Source: Anodontia alba (lineage: Eukaryota; Mollusca; Bivalvia; Lucinida; Lucinidae). Taken from it: a stretch of 64,000 nt of DNA. Position 1 is the stretch's first letter, and every line of letters starts with the position of its first letter. Shown here in pieces: positions 30,770 through 41,708 of the stretch. Both the position numbers and the translations under genes were made by a program. The notes below the pieces were generated by a model that saw only the letters and a list, made by a program, of their open reading frames with translations, did not search any database and was not told the origin of the DNA. The stretch lies in the NCBI GenBank assembly GCA_964016985.1, contig OZ024835.1, forward strand, positions 61,902,714 through 61,966,713, read 5' to 3'.

Positions 30770-32953
30770 AACAAGAGGCCCACGGGCCACGGGTCGCTCA
30801 CCTGAGTGACACAGTCACTGCAGATATGCAGATGTTATGCAACATTTTTCCAATCCTGTCATCGCAACTAATGAAAAGATCATCATTTAAGCAGTTCTTT
30901 ATTTTGAAGAAGATATATGGCATGCCAGTCAATTGAGGGTGATCATTTGAACAAACTCTAAATGGCAGCCAGCTTGGAATTACAATCGGCACGATTTTAG
31001 CTATTTTTGATCTACGAGTCACCCTCATGCATCCTACCAAGTTTCGAGTCAACTGGCCTTTCAGTTCAGGAGAAGAGGCGAAAAATAGATTTTCAAGATG
31101 GCTGCCATGGCGGCCATCTTGGATATCCCATTGGCACAATTTTAGCTATTTTTGATCTACAAGTCACCCCAATGTCTCCTACGATGTTTGGAGTCAATTG
31201 GCCTTTCTGTGCAGGAGAAGCAGCTAAATATAGATTTTCAAGATGGCAGCCATGGTGGCCATCTGGGATTTCTGATCAGAACGATTTTAGCTACATTTGA
31301 CCTACAAGTCAACCTGATGCTTCCTACTAAGTTTCGAGTCAAGTGACTTTTGGGTTTAGGAAAAGAAGCGAATAATAGATTTTCAAGATAGACGCCATGG
31401 CGGCCATCTTGGATTTACGATCGGCATGATTTTAGCTATTTTTGATCTACAAGTCACCCAAATGCTTCCTACCAAGTGTGGAGTCAACTGGCCTTTCGGT
31501 TCAGGAGAAGAAGCGAAAAATAGATTTTCAAGATGGCTGCCATGGCAGCCATCTTGGATTTCGGATAGGCACGATTTTTGCTATTTTTGATCTATAAGTC
31601 ACCCCAATGCCTCCTACCAAGTTTGGGGTCAATTGGCTTTTGGGTTTAGGAGTTTAAGCGAAAAATAGATTTTCAAGATGGCGGCCATGGCGGCCATCTT
31701 GGATTTCCGATCTGCACGATTTTAGCTATTTTTGATCTACAAGTAATCCTGATGCTTTCTAGCATGTTTGGAGTCAATTGGCCTTTCGGTTCAGGAGAAG
31801 AAGCAAAAAATAGATTTTCAAGATGGCCGCCATGGCGGCCATCTTGGATTTCCGATCGGCACGATTTTAGCTACTTTTGATCTACAAGTCACCCTGATGC
31901 TTCCTAGCAAGTTCGGAGTCAAATGGCCTTTCGGTTCAGGAGAAGAAGCGAAAAATAGATTTTCAAGATGGCGGCCATGGCGGCCATCTTGGATTTCCGA
32001 TCGGCACGATTTTAGCTATTTTTGATCTACAAGTCACCCTGATGCTTCCTAGCAAGTTTGGAGTCAACTGGCCTTTCGGTTCAGGAGAAGAAGCGAAAAA
32101 TAGATTTTCAAGATGGCGGCCATGGCGGCCATCTTGAATTTCCGATCGGCACGATTTAAGCTACTTTTGATCTACAAGTCACCCTGATGCTTCCTAGCAA
32201 GTTTGGAGTCAATTGGCCTTTCGGTTCAGGAGAAGAAGCGAAAAATAGATTTTCAAGATGGCGGCCATGGCGGCCATCTTGGATTTCCGATCGGAACGAT
32301 TTTAGCTATTTTTGATCTACAAGTAATCCTGATGCTTTCTAGCAAGTTTGGAGTCAATTGGCCTTTCGGTTCAGGAGAAGAAGCGAAAAATAGATTTTCA
32401 AGATGGCGGCCATGGCGGCCATCTTGGATTTCTGATCGGCACCATTTTAGCTATTTTTGATCTACAAGTCACCCTGATGCTTCCTAGCAAGTTTGGAGTC
32501 AACTGGCCTTTCGGTTCAGGAGAAGAAGCGAAAAATAGATTTTCAAGATGGCGGCCATGGCGGCCATCTTGAATTTCCGATCGGCACGATTTTAGCTACT
32601 TTTGATCTACAAGTCACCCTGATGCTTCCTAGCAAGTTTGGAGTCAATTGGCCTTTCGGTTCAGGAGAAGAAGCGAAAAATAGATTTTCAAGATGGCGGC
32701 CATGGCGGCCATCTTGGATTTCTGATCGGAACGATTTTAGCTATTTTTGATCTACAAGTCACCCCGATGCTTCCTACCAAGTATCAAGTCAATTGGCCCA
32801 GGGGTGTAGGAGGAGTAGGCATTTAAAGCAATTGTTGACGCCGCACGACGGACGACGGACGACGCACGACGCACGACGGACGACGGACGACGGACGACGG
32901 ACATTGACTGACCACAATAGCTCACCATGAGCACTTCGTGCTCAGGTGAGCTA
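30770..32953 (+). mobile_element. HINE-1 copy b with homogenised 145-bp array
   Basis: Begins 'aacaagaggcccacgggcca' and 'gctcacctgagtga'. It ends with a CGACGGA-type microsatellite (32838-32902) and the hairpin 'agctcaccatgagcacttcg'/'tgctcaggtgagct'. About 12-13 units of 145 bp occur; starts near 31771, 31916, 32061, 32206, 32351, 32496 and 32641 are nearly identical. Each unit has a 26-bp palindrome of two facing AAGATGGCGGC words (shared centre CCATGG). The repeated 85-codon ORFs here are by-products of the array. Confidence 0.82.
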
Positions 32954-32969
32954 AAAAGGACACTTTATT

Positions 32970-33179
32970 CTAAACACTTTGCTGGGTAAAAATTTCAGCA
33001 GACGACAATTTAGAATATTTTTTCTTAATTTTCCTAGAAAATCAGATTTGACACTTCATGCAAATTGTCTCCTGCGGAGACAATTTGCATGAAGTGTCAC
33101 ATCCAATTTTCTAGGAAAAATAAGAAAAATATTTCAAATAATCATCTGCTGAATTTGCCCATAGGATGGTGAGCGTTAA
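32970..33179. mobile_element. M3 MITE
   Basis: Right TTAA at 33176. Core-T variant 'gacacttcatgcaaattgtc', 'tcctgcggaga' and the inverse. The arms share a 'cacttcatg' change not seen in other copies. Confidence 0.8.
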
Positions 33180-33180
33180 G

Positions 33181-33350
33181 GTGAATGGATACAGGAGATC
33201 AATCTGACCCAATTATTGCTTAGCTTCCCAAAGGGGACTACTCTTAAAGCAAAAGATTTGCTGCATAACCCTACCCCTTGGAGCTCTAGATTTTGTTGGC
33301 TGGTTTGGAATTTAACAGCCCGGTCAACACTAAATAGGCCATGTCAAGCA
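33181..33350 (-). mobile_element. M12 fragment followed by SINE-A tail fragment
   Basis: 'gtgaatggatacaggagatc' and 'cccaaaggggactactctta' are M12. From 33291 'ttggctggtttggaatttaa' and 'cccggtcaacactaaatagg' is the SINE-A tail variant also seen at 18012. Confidence 0.5.
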
Positions 33351-33364
33351 AACAAGTGCTTTTG

Positions 33365-33530
33365 AATGTGCACAAAATGCACAGATTCAGATCATCATGC
33401 ACATGTACAAAAGTATCATCCGGGCCTTTTTTCTCCATTCATAGGTAGTGGCCAATGATTTTGTTAGCACACACAGTGAAGGGCCTGATCAGACAGTGCC
33501 TGATCTGGGCCTTTGCTGTCCACACATAAA
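33365..33530. repeat. core-K-related hairpin fragment
   Basis: 'gaagggcctgatcagacagt' pairs with 'gcctgatctgggcctttgct'. Upstream 'atgcacatgtacaaaagtat' and 'catccgggcc' recur at about 15230-15275. Confidence 0.5.
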
Positions 33531-33599
33531 CTCAAGACATATTTTCGCTTGGTGCGGCAAAATACTCCCGAACAAGGTATAACACTGTTCAAAATCCAG

Positions 33600-34440
33600 C
33601 TAGCTCTTTTCAGACACATCAGTAAGAGGCCAAATGAACTTATTCAAATATTAGGATAAGCGGCCAAATGACTTTATTCAAATAAAAGGATAAGTGGCCA
33701 AATGAACTTAATTAAAATATAAGAATAAGCGTCCAAATGAACTTATTCAAATTTTAGGATAGGATGCCAAAAGAACTTATTCAACTTTTAGGATAAGCAG
33801 CCAAATGAACTTATCCAAATTTTAGGATAAGATGCCAAATGAACTTATTCAAATTTTAGGATAAGCTGCCAAATGAACTTAATTAAAATATTAGGATAAG
33901 TGGCCAAATGAACATTCAAATTTTTGGATAAGATGCCAAATGAACTTATTCAAATTTTAGGATAAGCTGCCAAATGAACTTAATTAAAATATTAGGATAA
34001 GCGGCCAAATGAACATTCAAATTTTAGGATAGGATGCCAAATGAACTTATTCAAATTTTAAGATAAGCAGCCAAATGAACTTATTCAAATTTTAGGATAA
34101 GATGCCAAATGAACTTATTCGAATTTTAGGAAAAGCAGCCAATGTACTTATTCAAATTTTAGGATAAGTGGCCAAATGAACTTATTCAAATATTAGGAAA
34201 AGGGGCCAAATGAACTTATTCAAATGTTTGAATAATTGACCAATGAACTTATTCAAATTTTTGGATAAAGGACCAAATCAACTTATTCAAATTTTAGGAT
34301 AAGAGGCAAATGAACTTATTAAAATTAAGGATAAGCTGCCAAATGGACATATTCAAATTTTAGGATAAGCGGCCAATGAACTTATTCAAATTTTTAAGAT
34401 AACTGGCCAATAGATTTATTCAAAGGATAAGCAGAATGTT
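33600..34440. repeat. minisatellite, unit about 33 bp, about 24 units
   Basis: The unit is 'ggccaaatgaacttattcaa' then 'attttaggataagc'. The array follows 'ttttcagacacatcagtaag', which is the M1 right flank, and the unit equals the M1 segment 'aaaatggactattcaaattttaggacaag'-like. It therefore seems to be an expansion of M1 interior sequence. Confidence 0.85.
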
Positions 34441-34687
34441 AAGTTCTGAATACAAGAATTTGTGTAATTCTGGAAAAAAATGGTAAAAGCTTTAATTTTA
34501 GATAAAAATAATAGTGAAATTCCTGAAGAACAAAACAAAGATAGTGAGACAGTGCAAAATTAGGGAGTCTCACTAAAAAATTGTGAGACTTAAGTGGTTA
34601 AGTGGTTTAGGTGTCTGAATACTCAGGATAATGACGAGATACAGCCTCTATGTCACCATTATACAATCAGAACTGACAGCATCAATT

Positions 34688-35166
34688 TAGCCTTTCACGC
34701 TCTCAGGGCTAATTCAGCATACAACAAACTCATCACCAGAACATGCCTATATAGTTTTGACCCCCTTAAACCCCACTTTTATACAGTAAAACTAGGGTTT
34801 ACAGGGGTATACATTATTTTACTTACTTCTGCTCCAAAAACATAGATTGTGGGTACTCGTTAGAACCGCCTCACCGAGGCAGTTCCAACGAGTACCCATA
34901 ATCTATGTTTTGAGCAGAAATATGAAAGATATCAGAGGTTTAATATCTGAAAATTTTCAGTTTTTGGAGGTAAACTTTTCTAGATATTTGAATAGGCGTG
35001 TTTTCGTAATGGATATTTTTTATTATTTTCCCCAGAAAATAGGCTTTGACATTTCATGCAAATTGTCCCCTTTGCATGAAATGTTAAATCCTATTTTCTC
35101 TAAAAAATAAAATAAGAAAAATATTTTAAAAAGTTGTCTGCTGAAATTTTTACCCAGCATGCTTAG
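34688..35166. mobile_element. M3 MITE split by M9
   Basis: The left part 'tagcctttcacgctctcagg' to 'acaacaaact' resumes after M9 with 'gatattttttattattttcc' and the core T 'ggctttgacatttcatgcaa'. It ends 'cccagcatgcttagta'. Confidence 0.75.
34731..35011. mobile_element. M9 MITE inside M3
   Basis: 'catcaccagaacatgcctat' to 'ataggcgtgttttcgtaatg'. Core G 'gtgggtactcgttagaaccg' with inverse. Full length. Confidence 0.85.
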
Positions 35167-35189
35167 TATTATAGAACAAGAACTGACAT

Positions 35190-35400
35190 CTACAATTCAG
35201 CCTTTGCCACTTTCTCGGTCATTTCAGCAGACGACAAACTGATAATACTTTTTCTTATTTTTCCCAGAAAATAGGCTTTGACATTTCATACAAATGAGAC
35301 AATTTGCATGAAATATTGCATTCTATTTTCTGGGAAAAATAAGAAAAAAAATTTAAAATGTCTGCTGAAATTTTTGCCCAGCAATCAAAGCTATGAAGTA
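35190..35400. mobile_element. M3 MITE, hairpin partly lost
   Basis: 'tcagcctttgccactttctc' to 'tgcccagcaatcaaagc'. Core T is reduced to 'atttcatacaaatgagacaa'. Confidence 0.7.
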
Positions 35401-35419
35401 TAAGTACAGACATCTATAA

Positions 35420-35810
35420 TTAAGCCTTTACCACTCTCGGGGCTAATTCAGCAGACAAAACACTGATAATAGTTTTCGTATTTTCCCTAGACAGAAGATG
35501 GGCTGTGTTATTTCATGCAAATTGTGTCTGAAGGAGACATTCTGCATGTTTGTTTGTTTGTATGTATGTGTTGAGGTTTTTACGGCCCAGTCAACCTATT
35601 AGGGTCATGTCGAGTACACATTTTTTCCTGGGCAGGCTTAGTCCTCTAAGAAGTTAATCAGTATTTGTGCACATCCTTTCGCCAGAAACTACACATTCTG
35701 CATGATATGTCAAACCTATTTTCTGGGACAAAATAAGAAGAATATAATTTTTTTTTAAAATGTGGTCCGCTGCTAATTTTCACGCAGCAAGCTAAACATT
35801 ATACAATAAC
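35420..35810. mobile_element. M3 MITE split by truncated SINE-A
   Basis: 'aattaagcctttaccactct' to 'cacgcagcaagctaaacatt'. The SINE interrupts the hairpin at 35549-35692. Confidence 0.75.
35549..35692 (-). mobile_element. SINE-A, 5'-truncated, with 12-bp target duplication
   Basis: ACATTCTGCATG flanks both sides (35537-35548 and 35693-35704). Only about 144 bp of the 3' side is present, ending 'gccagaaact'. This is the pattern of 5' truncation by LINE-type reverse transcription. Confidence 0.88.
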
Positions 35811-35825
35811 TGACATCTACAATTT

Positions 35826-36205
35826 AGCCTTTTCCTCTCTCTGGGTCAATTCAGCAGACAACAAACTGAAAATATTTTTGTTATTTTCCCCTAGAAAACA
35901 AGGCTTTGCATGAAATGTCAAACCTGTTATCTGGAAAAATAAGAAAAAAATATTTTAAAATGTTGTCTCTTGGAAGTTAACCCTTGTCCTGCTAAATACA
36001 TTAAGATGCCATGCCCACTTCTAATTTCAGCCAATCAGATTACTCGATATGGATTGTTCCTATTAATTCACATACTTAATGGCAAACAGTGCAGATTCAG
36101 ACAAGCCAACTGATCTGGATCTACACTGTTTGCAAAGGCAGGGTATATCCGGGTTCAGCAGGACAAGGGTTAAAATTTACCCATCATGTAAAGCATTAGC
36201 ACCAG
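35826..36205. mobile_element. M3 MITE split by M2
   Basis: The left part 'ttagccttttcctctctctg' to 'tgttgtctcttggaag' resumes after M2 with 'aatttacccatcatgtaaag'. Confidence 0.72.
35977..36173. mobile_element. M2 MITE inserted at TTAA in M3
   Basis: TTAA at 35977 and 36170. The hairpin left arm is shortened ('cagattcagacaagccaact') so the loop is asymmetric. Right end intact. Confidence 0.85.
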
Positions 36206-36304
36206 GCTTCCATTTTCTCTTTACAATAATGATTATAAATATCCAGAAACATTATACTCCTTAACATACTTATCCTAAAATTTTAACAACCCCATCTGAC
36301 CACT

Positions 36305-36537
36305 ATTTTTTTTTTTTTTTTTTGGGGGGGGGGGGGAGGGTTTACGGCCCTTTCACGAATATTTCACTTATATCGAACCAATCGTGTGGCAAAAACTGGA
36401 GAACCCAGGGAAAAACCACCTGACCATCCGTAAGCAGAACTTGGCTTTCCTACATGTGACCCGAGCAAGGCTTTGAACCACAGTTGTGAGAAACCTAATG
36501 GATTAAGAGTCCTATCCACTAGGCTGTGGGGGCTCGC
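36305..36537 (-). mobile_element. SINE-B with 11-bp target duplication
   Basis: ATCTGACCACT is repeated at 36294 and 36538. Head 'cacagcctagtggatagg' with 'gactcttaatcc', tail 'gtgaaagggccgtaaacc' then a C run (G run on the plus strand, 36325-36338) and T/A tract. Confidence 0.88.
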
Positions 36538-36676
36538 ATCTGACCACTTCATGACATGTCTAAAGCCTGCTGGATAAATGATACTCTCTTGCAGAGAGAT
36601 TTGCTAACTCAATTCTTTCGTAGACAGAGGTAATCGAAACGGAGTGGAAATTGTAAGTGCTGATAGATGAGCGTTG

Positions 36677-36782
36677 ATGAATGGCAAACAGTGCAGACCC
36701 TGATCAAACTGCTTCTAGTTTGATCTTGGTCTACACTGTTTGCTTAGGCATGTATGTCCAAATATTTAGAGTAAGTATGGTA
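36677..36782. mobile_element. M1 fragment with core K
   Basis: 'caaacagtgcagaccctgat', 'caaactgcttctagtttg' and inverse, then 'aatatttagagtaagtatgg'. Confidence 0.65.
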
Positions 36783-36866
36783 TATAAAAAGCAACCAAAA
36801 ACATCAAAGGTTATTCACGATTTCATTAGTTGTACCAGTAATTGACCATTATCTGACAGAGACTCC

Positions 36867-37175
36867 CTGATGGGACATTAACCAATAAAACACCATGCAA
36901 AATTGTAGCAGACAACATATTATTTACTTATTCATTTTTTTTCATTTTTTCAAAGAAAATGAGATTTGATATTTCATGTGAATCGTTTGCCTAGCAGTCC
37001 ATTCACATTTAATGTCAAGTCTTATTTTCTCTGAATAGGGTTTGACATTTCATGCAAAACTGTCTCCTAATGGAATAATTTGATAAAATATCAAACCCTA
37101 TTTTCTGGAAAAAAAAGGAAAAATTTTTCAAAATGCTGTCTACTGAAATTTTTCCCAGCATGCTAAATGTTTAAA
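36867..37175. mobile_element. M4-M3 composite
   Basis: The left is M4 ('agcagacaacatattattta', 'gatatttcatgtgaatcgtt') to 'ttattttctctgaa'. It then switches without a spacer to the M3 hairpin ('tagggtttgacatttcatgc') and M3 right end. Confidence 0.65.
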
Positions 37176-37218
37176 AGTGTTCTGATATTGAAATTTGGCC
37201 TGTTAATAGATTAAGTAT

Positions 37219-37461
37219 TTAACTCTTAAACTGCCAATCACAGCAACTGCCATTTGCTGTGTCATCTGCTTGTGATTTTAAAAGTAATTTTTGCAAAGAG
37301 TGTGGACCCAGATCAGATTGCTCCTCTAGGAGTCTGATCAGGGTCCACACTGTTTGCCTGTATGCAAAAAATAGGTTTGAAAAGTTTGCATGAATATTCA
37401 GCAGACTACATAAACAGACGACATTTTCAGATGCAGGTTTTCTTGGTGTTCTAAGGCTTAA
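37219..37461. mobile_element. M5 MITE
   Basis: TTAA ends. Core K 'agtgtggacccagatcagat' with 'ctgatcagggtccacactgt'. The right flank has 'cagcagactacataaacaga' and 'cgacattttcagatgcagg'. Confidence 0.85.
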
Positions 37462-37640
37462 TCACAGAAAGGCATGACAAAACAGTGCAGACCCAGATCA
37501 GATGCCACAGGATGCAGCATCTGATCAGGGTCTACACTGTTTGCAACTCACCAAGCAGCTTTCCAGACAGCTCAACAGGTTATGTGGTGAAATTGTTCAA
37601 AGTTGAGGACAATTATGGAAGGGGTTAAAGTGTCCAAATA
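37462..37640. mobile_element. M1 MITE, core and right part
   Basis: 'acagtgcagacccagatcag', 'atgccacaggatgcagcatc', then 'cagacagctcaacaggttat' and 'gaggacaattatgg'. Confidence 0.7.
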
Positions 37641-37644
37641 TCAT

Positions 37645-37831
37645 AGGTCTTGATAAGAGAGGTTATCAGGTAAATATTTTTCTTATTCCTCCACGAAAGC
37701 ATATGTTGTGGGTACTCATTAGAAGCGCCTTGCCAAGGCGCTTCTAATGAGTACCCAAAACATATGTTTACATGGAGAAATAAGAAAAATATCAATACTT
37801 TTGAACTGAAAAATGCATCTTATCAAGAGCA
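37645..37831. mobile_element. M6 MITE
   Basis: 'gtcttgataagagaggttat' to 'atgcatcttatcaagagcaa'. Core G with 'gcgccttgccaaggcgc' apex, perfect. Confidence 0.82.
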
Positions 37832-38060
37832 ATGACATATTTAGGATAAATATGATAAGTATGAAGGATATCTGAAGAAGAAGACCAGACACAGAATCTC
37901 CCCCTGGAGGCCACCTGATATCTATACTAATTCATTTACTTCATTGATCTGATGAAGTTAGGGATACTAATAAACTGTTGAGAACCAGAAAACCACCCTT
38001 ATGTCTCGTGGACAGTAAATCTGCAGGTTAACTGTGAATCCACATGTGCACAGACTGTCA

Positions 38061-38373
38061 TTTGTTTGTTTGATTGTGTTGAGGTTTTACGGCCCAGTCA
38101 ACCCAATGGGGTCATGTCAAGCGCGGTCAGTTTACCTAATCACATGTTTACTGGGCAGGCTTAGTCCTCTAAGTGGTTAACCAGTATTGTGCATATTCTT
38201 TCACCAGAAACTGACAACTGCCCTTCTTGAATCAGCGGAAGGGAGAGAATGACCGTAGAAAATATTTCCTGATCAATCTTCACGAAAGAATGTTGCCAAC
38301 CTTGGTGGGGGTCGAACCCGCGACCTTCTGGTCTCCAGTCGGACACACATCCAACTGAGCCACCGAGGCTGAC
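38061..38373 (-). mobile_element. SINE-A, full length
   Basis: Head 'agcctcggtggctcagttgg' and B box GGGTTCGACCCCCACC. Tail 'gggccgtaaaacctcaacac' then (CAAA)n. Confidence 0.88.
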
Positions 38374-38393
38374 TATCCAAATTGTTAAGCCAA

Positions 38394-38770
38394 GTGAACA
38401 GTAAACACATGTGAACTGCAAATACATGTGAACCCAAATCCATGAGAACTGCATATCCATGTGAACTCAAATCCATGTTAACTGCAAATCCATGTGAACT
38501 GCAAATCCATGTAAACTCAAATCTATGGGAACTGCAAAATCCACATGTGAACTTAAAAAAACCAAGTGAACTGTTAATCTATGTGAACAGTAAATCCAAA
38601 TGTGACCTATAAGTCCATGTGAATAGTAAATCCACATGTGAACTGTAAATCCAAGTAAACTGTAAATCACAGTTGAACCTTTACCCCAAAATCTATGACA
38701 ACAGTAAATCATCATGTGACCAGTAACAAGCCTGCATATGAACAGTAAATCCACATTAGAACAGTAAATG
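38394..38770. repeat. minisatellite, unit about 17-19 bp
   Basis: Units of 'tccatgtgaactgcaaa' drifting to 'tccacatgtgaacagtaaa'. About 20 units. The minus frame of 133 codons across it is repetitive, not a gene. Confidence 0.85.
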
Positions 38771-38869
38771 TTAAAATCTGCTAGACAATCCATGCAGCTG
38801 CATTCAGACTTTTGATGTTGCTTTTTATGGTGTATAAATACGCATTCAACAAGAATAACTCTGACCACA

Positions 38870-39020
38870 CAGTATTTGTCTCCCTTCCCTTAGGGGGCTA
38901 GTCTTAATAGAAGAATTTGCAATTCTTTCCTTCAAGATTATGGCCCTCTTTGAGAAGGCATTCATGAACCAAGGAAGAATATTCTCTTCTGCTCCCTTTG
39001 AAAGAGTGGCCAGGTGTCAG
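38870..39020. mobile_element. M12-like fragment
   Basis: 'tgtctcccttcccttagggg', 'aatttgcaattctttccttc' and 'gaagaatattctcttctgct' in M12 order. Confidence 0.45.
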
Positions 39021-39037
39021 GGGTAAAAACTTTCATC

Positions 39038-39245
39038 TTAACCCTTGTCCTGCTGAATAAATTAAGATGCCATGCCCACTTCCAATTTTCAGCCAGTTAG
39101 ATTACTTGATTGTTGCTATAAATTCACATACTTAGTGGAAAACAGTGCAGATCCAGATCAGTTGGCTTCTGAAGAAGCCAACTGATCTGGATCTACACTG
39201 TTTGCAAAGGCAGGACATATCCGGGTTCAGCAGGACAAGGGTTAA
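39038..39245. mobile_element. M2 MITE, intact
   Basis: TTAA at both ends with exact inverted 20-bp termini. Core K 'tccagatcagttggcttctg' and inverse. Confidence 0.9.
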
Positions 39246-39338
39246 GAGTGCTTCTATCTTTCTAGGCAACTTGAATGTGCAAACGTTGGAGTGGAGGCAT
39301 TGAACAGACTGTGCTCAAATTTTCTTGGAACTTGGTCA

Positions 39339-39480
39339 TTTGTTTGTTTTGGAGTTTAACAGCCCAGTCAACACTATTAAGGTCATGTAGAGCTGTTTCA
39401 TTTTCCTTACCCCTCTTTTCCTGGGCAGGCTTAGTCCTCTAAGCAGTTAACCAGTACTTGCACACATTCTTTCGCCAGAA
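39339..39480 (-). mobile_element. SINE-A, 5'-truncated
   Basis: 'tttgttttggagtttaacag' to 'cattctttcgccagaaa'. It breaks at almost the same body position as 35549-35692. Confidence 0.75.
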
Positions 39481-39766
39481 AGGATCTTTGTCATATGCTT
39501 GCATCATTATATTTTTTCTCATTTCTTTGTTTTCACTCCCAGAGCCCAGTTTTGATTGTGAAATTGGGACCAATAACAAAACTATTACACAGAAGCAAGA
39601 TCTAATAAATCAGACCAAATGTAGAATAAGACGGAATTGATTGAGAAATAAAACAATTATTTAACCCCAGTATAATCGATAAAATTATCCTGAAATTGCC
39701 AAAAGACATCAGAGAGAAAAACCTCATAATTGGAATAGTTTATAATGCTTGAAATAAAAAATTTAC

Positions 39767-40190
39767 TCTTAACCCTTAGCTAGCTGTGTAAAACTTTCAG
39801 CAAACAATATTTTGAAATATCTTTTTTTTTTCCATTTTTCCCAGAAAATGGGCTTTAACATTTCATGCAAATTGTCTCCTCAGGAGACAATTTGCATGAA
39901 ATGTCAAAGCCTATTTTGGGGGAGAAAAATAAGAAAAAATATCATCAATTTGTTGTCTGCTGAATTTTAACAATGGAGTGGTAAATGCTGAAGCATTGAT
40001 CAAAATTGTAGTAAACAGCATTCTAAACTTATATTACTATTTTTCAGAGAAAATAAGACATGGAATTTCATGTGAATCATCTGTATGGCTGACTATTCAC
40101 AAGCAATGTCAAGCCTTATTTTCTCCAAAAGATACAAGAAAAATTTTAAAATGTTGTCTACCGCAGCCTTGATTGGCGCTTTAAGAGGAA
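39767..40190. mobile_element. M3 followed directly by M4
   Basis: M3 (39767-39990): 'ttaacccttagctagctgtg', core T 'gcaaattgtctcctcaggag'. M4 (39992-40190): 'ttgatcaaaattgtagtaaa' to 'gattggcgctttaagag'. Confidence 0.7.
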
Positions 40191-40642
40191 AACTTCAAAA
40201 TTAGAACTTTTTATCAAGCTTGACATACAAAGTTGTCCTTAAAGTGCTAAGCAAAATTTTAGCAGATGACATTCTAATTTTTTATTAGTATTATTGAAAA
40301 ATACAAGAAAAGAAAAAACTTCAAAATGTCTGCCGCAGTTGAAATTAGTGCGAGAAGTATGAAGCTAAGTAATAACAACCAACACATCTAAAAATACTGT
40401 GTTTTCATGTTTTCAAGAAAATAGGGCTAGACATTTCAATCATATTAGACAATCTGAATAAAATGTCAAGCTGACCCTGTCAACTGCATATCACACAAAA
40501 TTCTGACTTTTTGTATATTGTCTTCATGCAAATTAAGCAGGCCTAGTAACTGCATATAATCCCAATGTCAGACCTTGGTGTACAGATTTTATGCAAAGAA
40601 ACAAGACCTGCCAACTACGTATCATTTAAAAATAAGACATAT
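40191..40642. other. no gene; decayed M4-like words
   Basis: 'agcagatgacattctaattt' and 'caaaatgtctgccgcagttg' (40260-40345) are M4 remnants. Nothing else is recognised. Confidence 0.45.
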
Positions 40643-41700
40643 ACAGTCGACTATCGTTATCTCAACTTCGCTTAACTCAAAAAATTGCTTATCTCGAAGT
40701 GAAAATCTGGTCCCTATTTAATATGGTAATCTAGCAACAGGTAACAAAATATTGTGGAAAAGAGGAGAAATTGCTCCCAAGGAGCAATTTCTCCTCTTTT
40801 CCACAACATTTTCAATACACTTGACTCTCGCTATATCAAATACTGATAATTCAAACTACTGCTTAAGTCAAACTATACTTTTAATAATGTTGGTTTAGTT
40901 TTGCAATATATAGAGGATATTCAAATATTTGGAGTGAATATGACTTTTATTTCATCGAGTGAAGTGAAAAAATTTATATTTCATGAGTGCCGAAGGCACG
41001 AATGAAATATACATTTTTTCACTTCACGAGATGAAATAAAAGTCATATTCACGACAAACATTTGAATTTTCTTTTTATTATATACATCACTTTCGATAGA
41101 AGAGATGCAAATCTTGCATTTGCAAGGGAAAGTCTGACACGCAGTTTTGTCCCTTGGAGCCATGACGTTTTGTTTTGTTTGGTGACGTTAGATATGACGT
41201 CAGAAACGCGCATTGGCGTGTAAAAATAAAATAAAAAGAAAATTTACTCTTTTTCAGTGAAGACCATAAAAACTTTCATCTCGTGTAATGAAAACATAAA
41301 TGTAAATAAGAAAAAAGTAGATCCAGATCTTATATTTTTCACTGCTCAGAGGAGTGAAAATATAAGTTTTATATTTTCACTAGTGAAAATATAAAACTTA
41401 TATTTCACTAGTGAAAATATGCATTTTATTTCATTAATAATTCTCTATATTTCATTACTTTGTATATAATAAAAAGCAAAAATAATATGGTAATCTAGCA
41501 ACAGGTAACAAAATATTATCCCAAGGAGCAATTTCTCCTCTTTTCCACAACATTTTCAATACACCTGACTCTCGCTATATCAAATACTGATAATTCAAAC
41601 TACTGCTTAAGTCAAACTATACTTTTAATAATGTTGGTTTAGTTTTGCAATAAATATTCTTTACATTTCAACTCCTGTTATCTCAAACTACTGTTATCTC
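40643..41700. mobile_element. M11 MITE with internal segment duplicated around an inserted element
   Basis: 'acagtcgactatcgttatct' begins. The segment 40718-40907 ('tatggtaatctagcaacagg' to 'ggtttagttttgcaata') is repeated at 41486-41652, but the second copy lacks the left hairpin arm. Between them (40908-41485) is unrelated sequence with the inverted pair 'gacttttatttcatcgagtg'/'cacgagatgaaataaaagtc'. Confidence 0.7.
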
Positions 41701-41708
41701 AAACTGAA

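Noticed and set aside
31007..32826. Series of 62-97-codon plus-strand frames (ESIGLSVQEKKRKIDFQDG...)
   Set aside because: They restart every 145 bp and are the HINE-1 array translated. No coding signal beyond the repetition.
38394..38770. CRISPR-like array of short repeats
   Set aside because: Units are contiguous without unique spacers and the context is eukaryotic. The same applies to 5350-5768 and 10011-10229.
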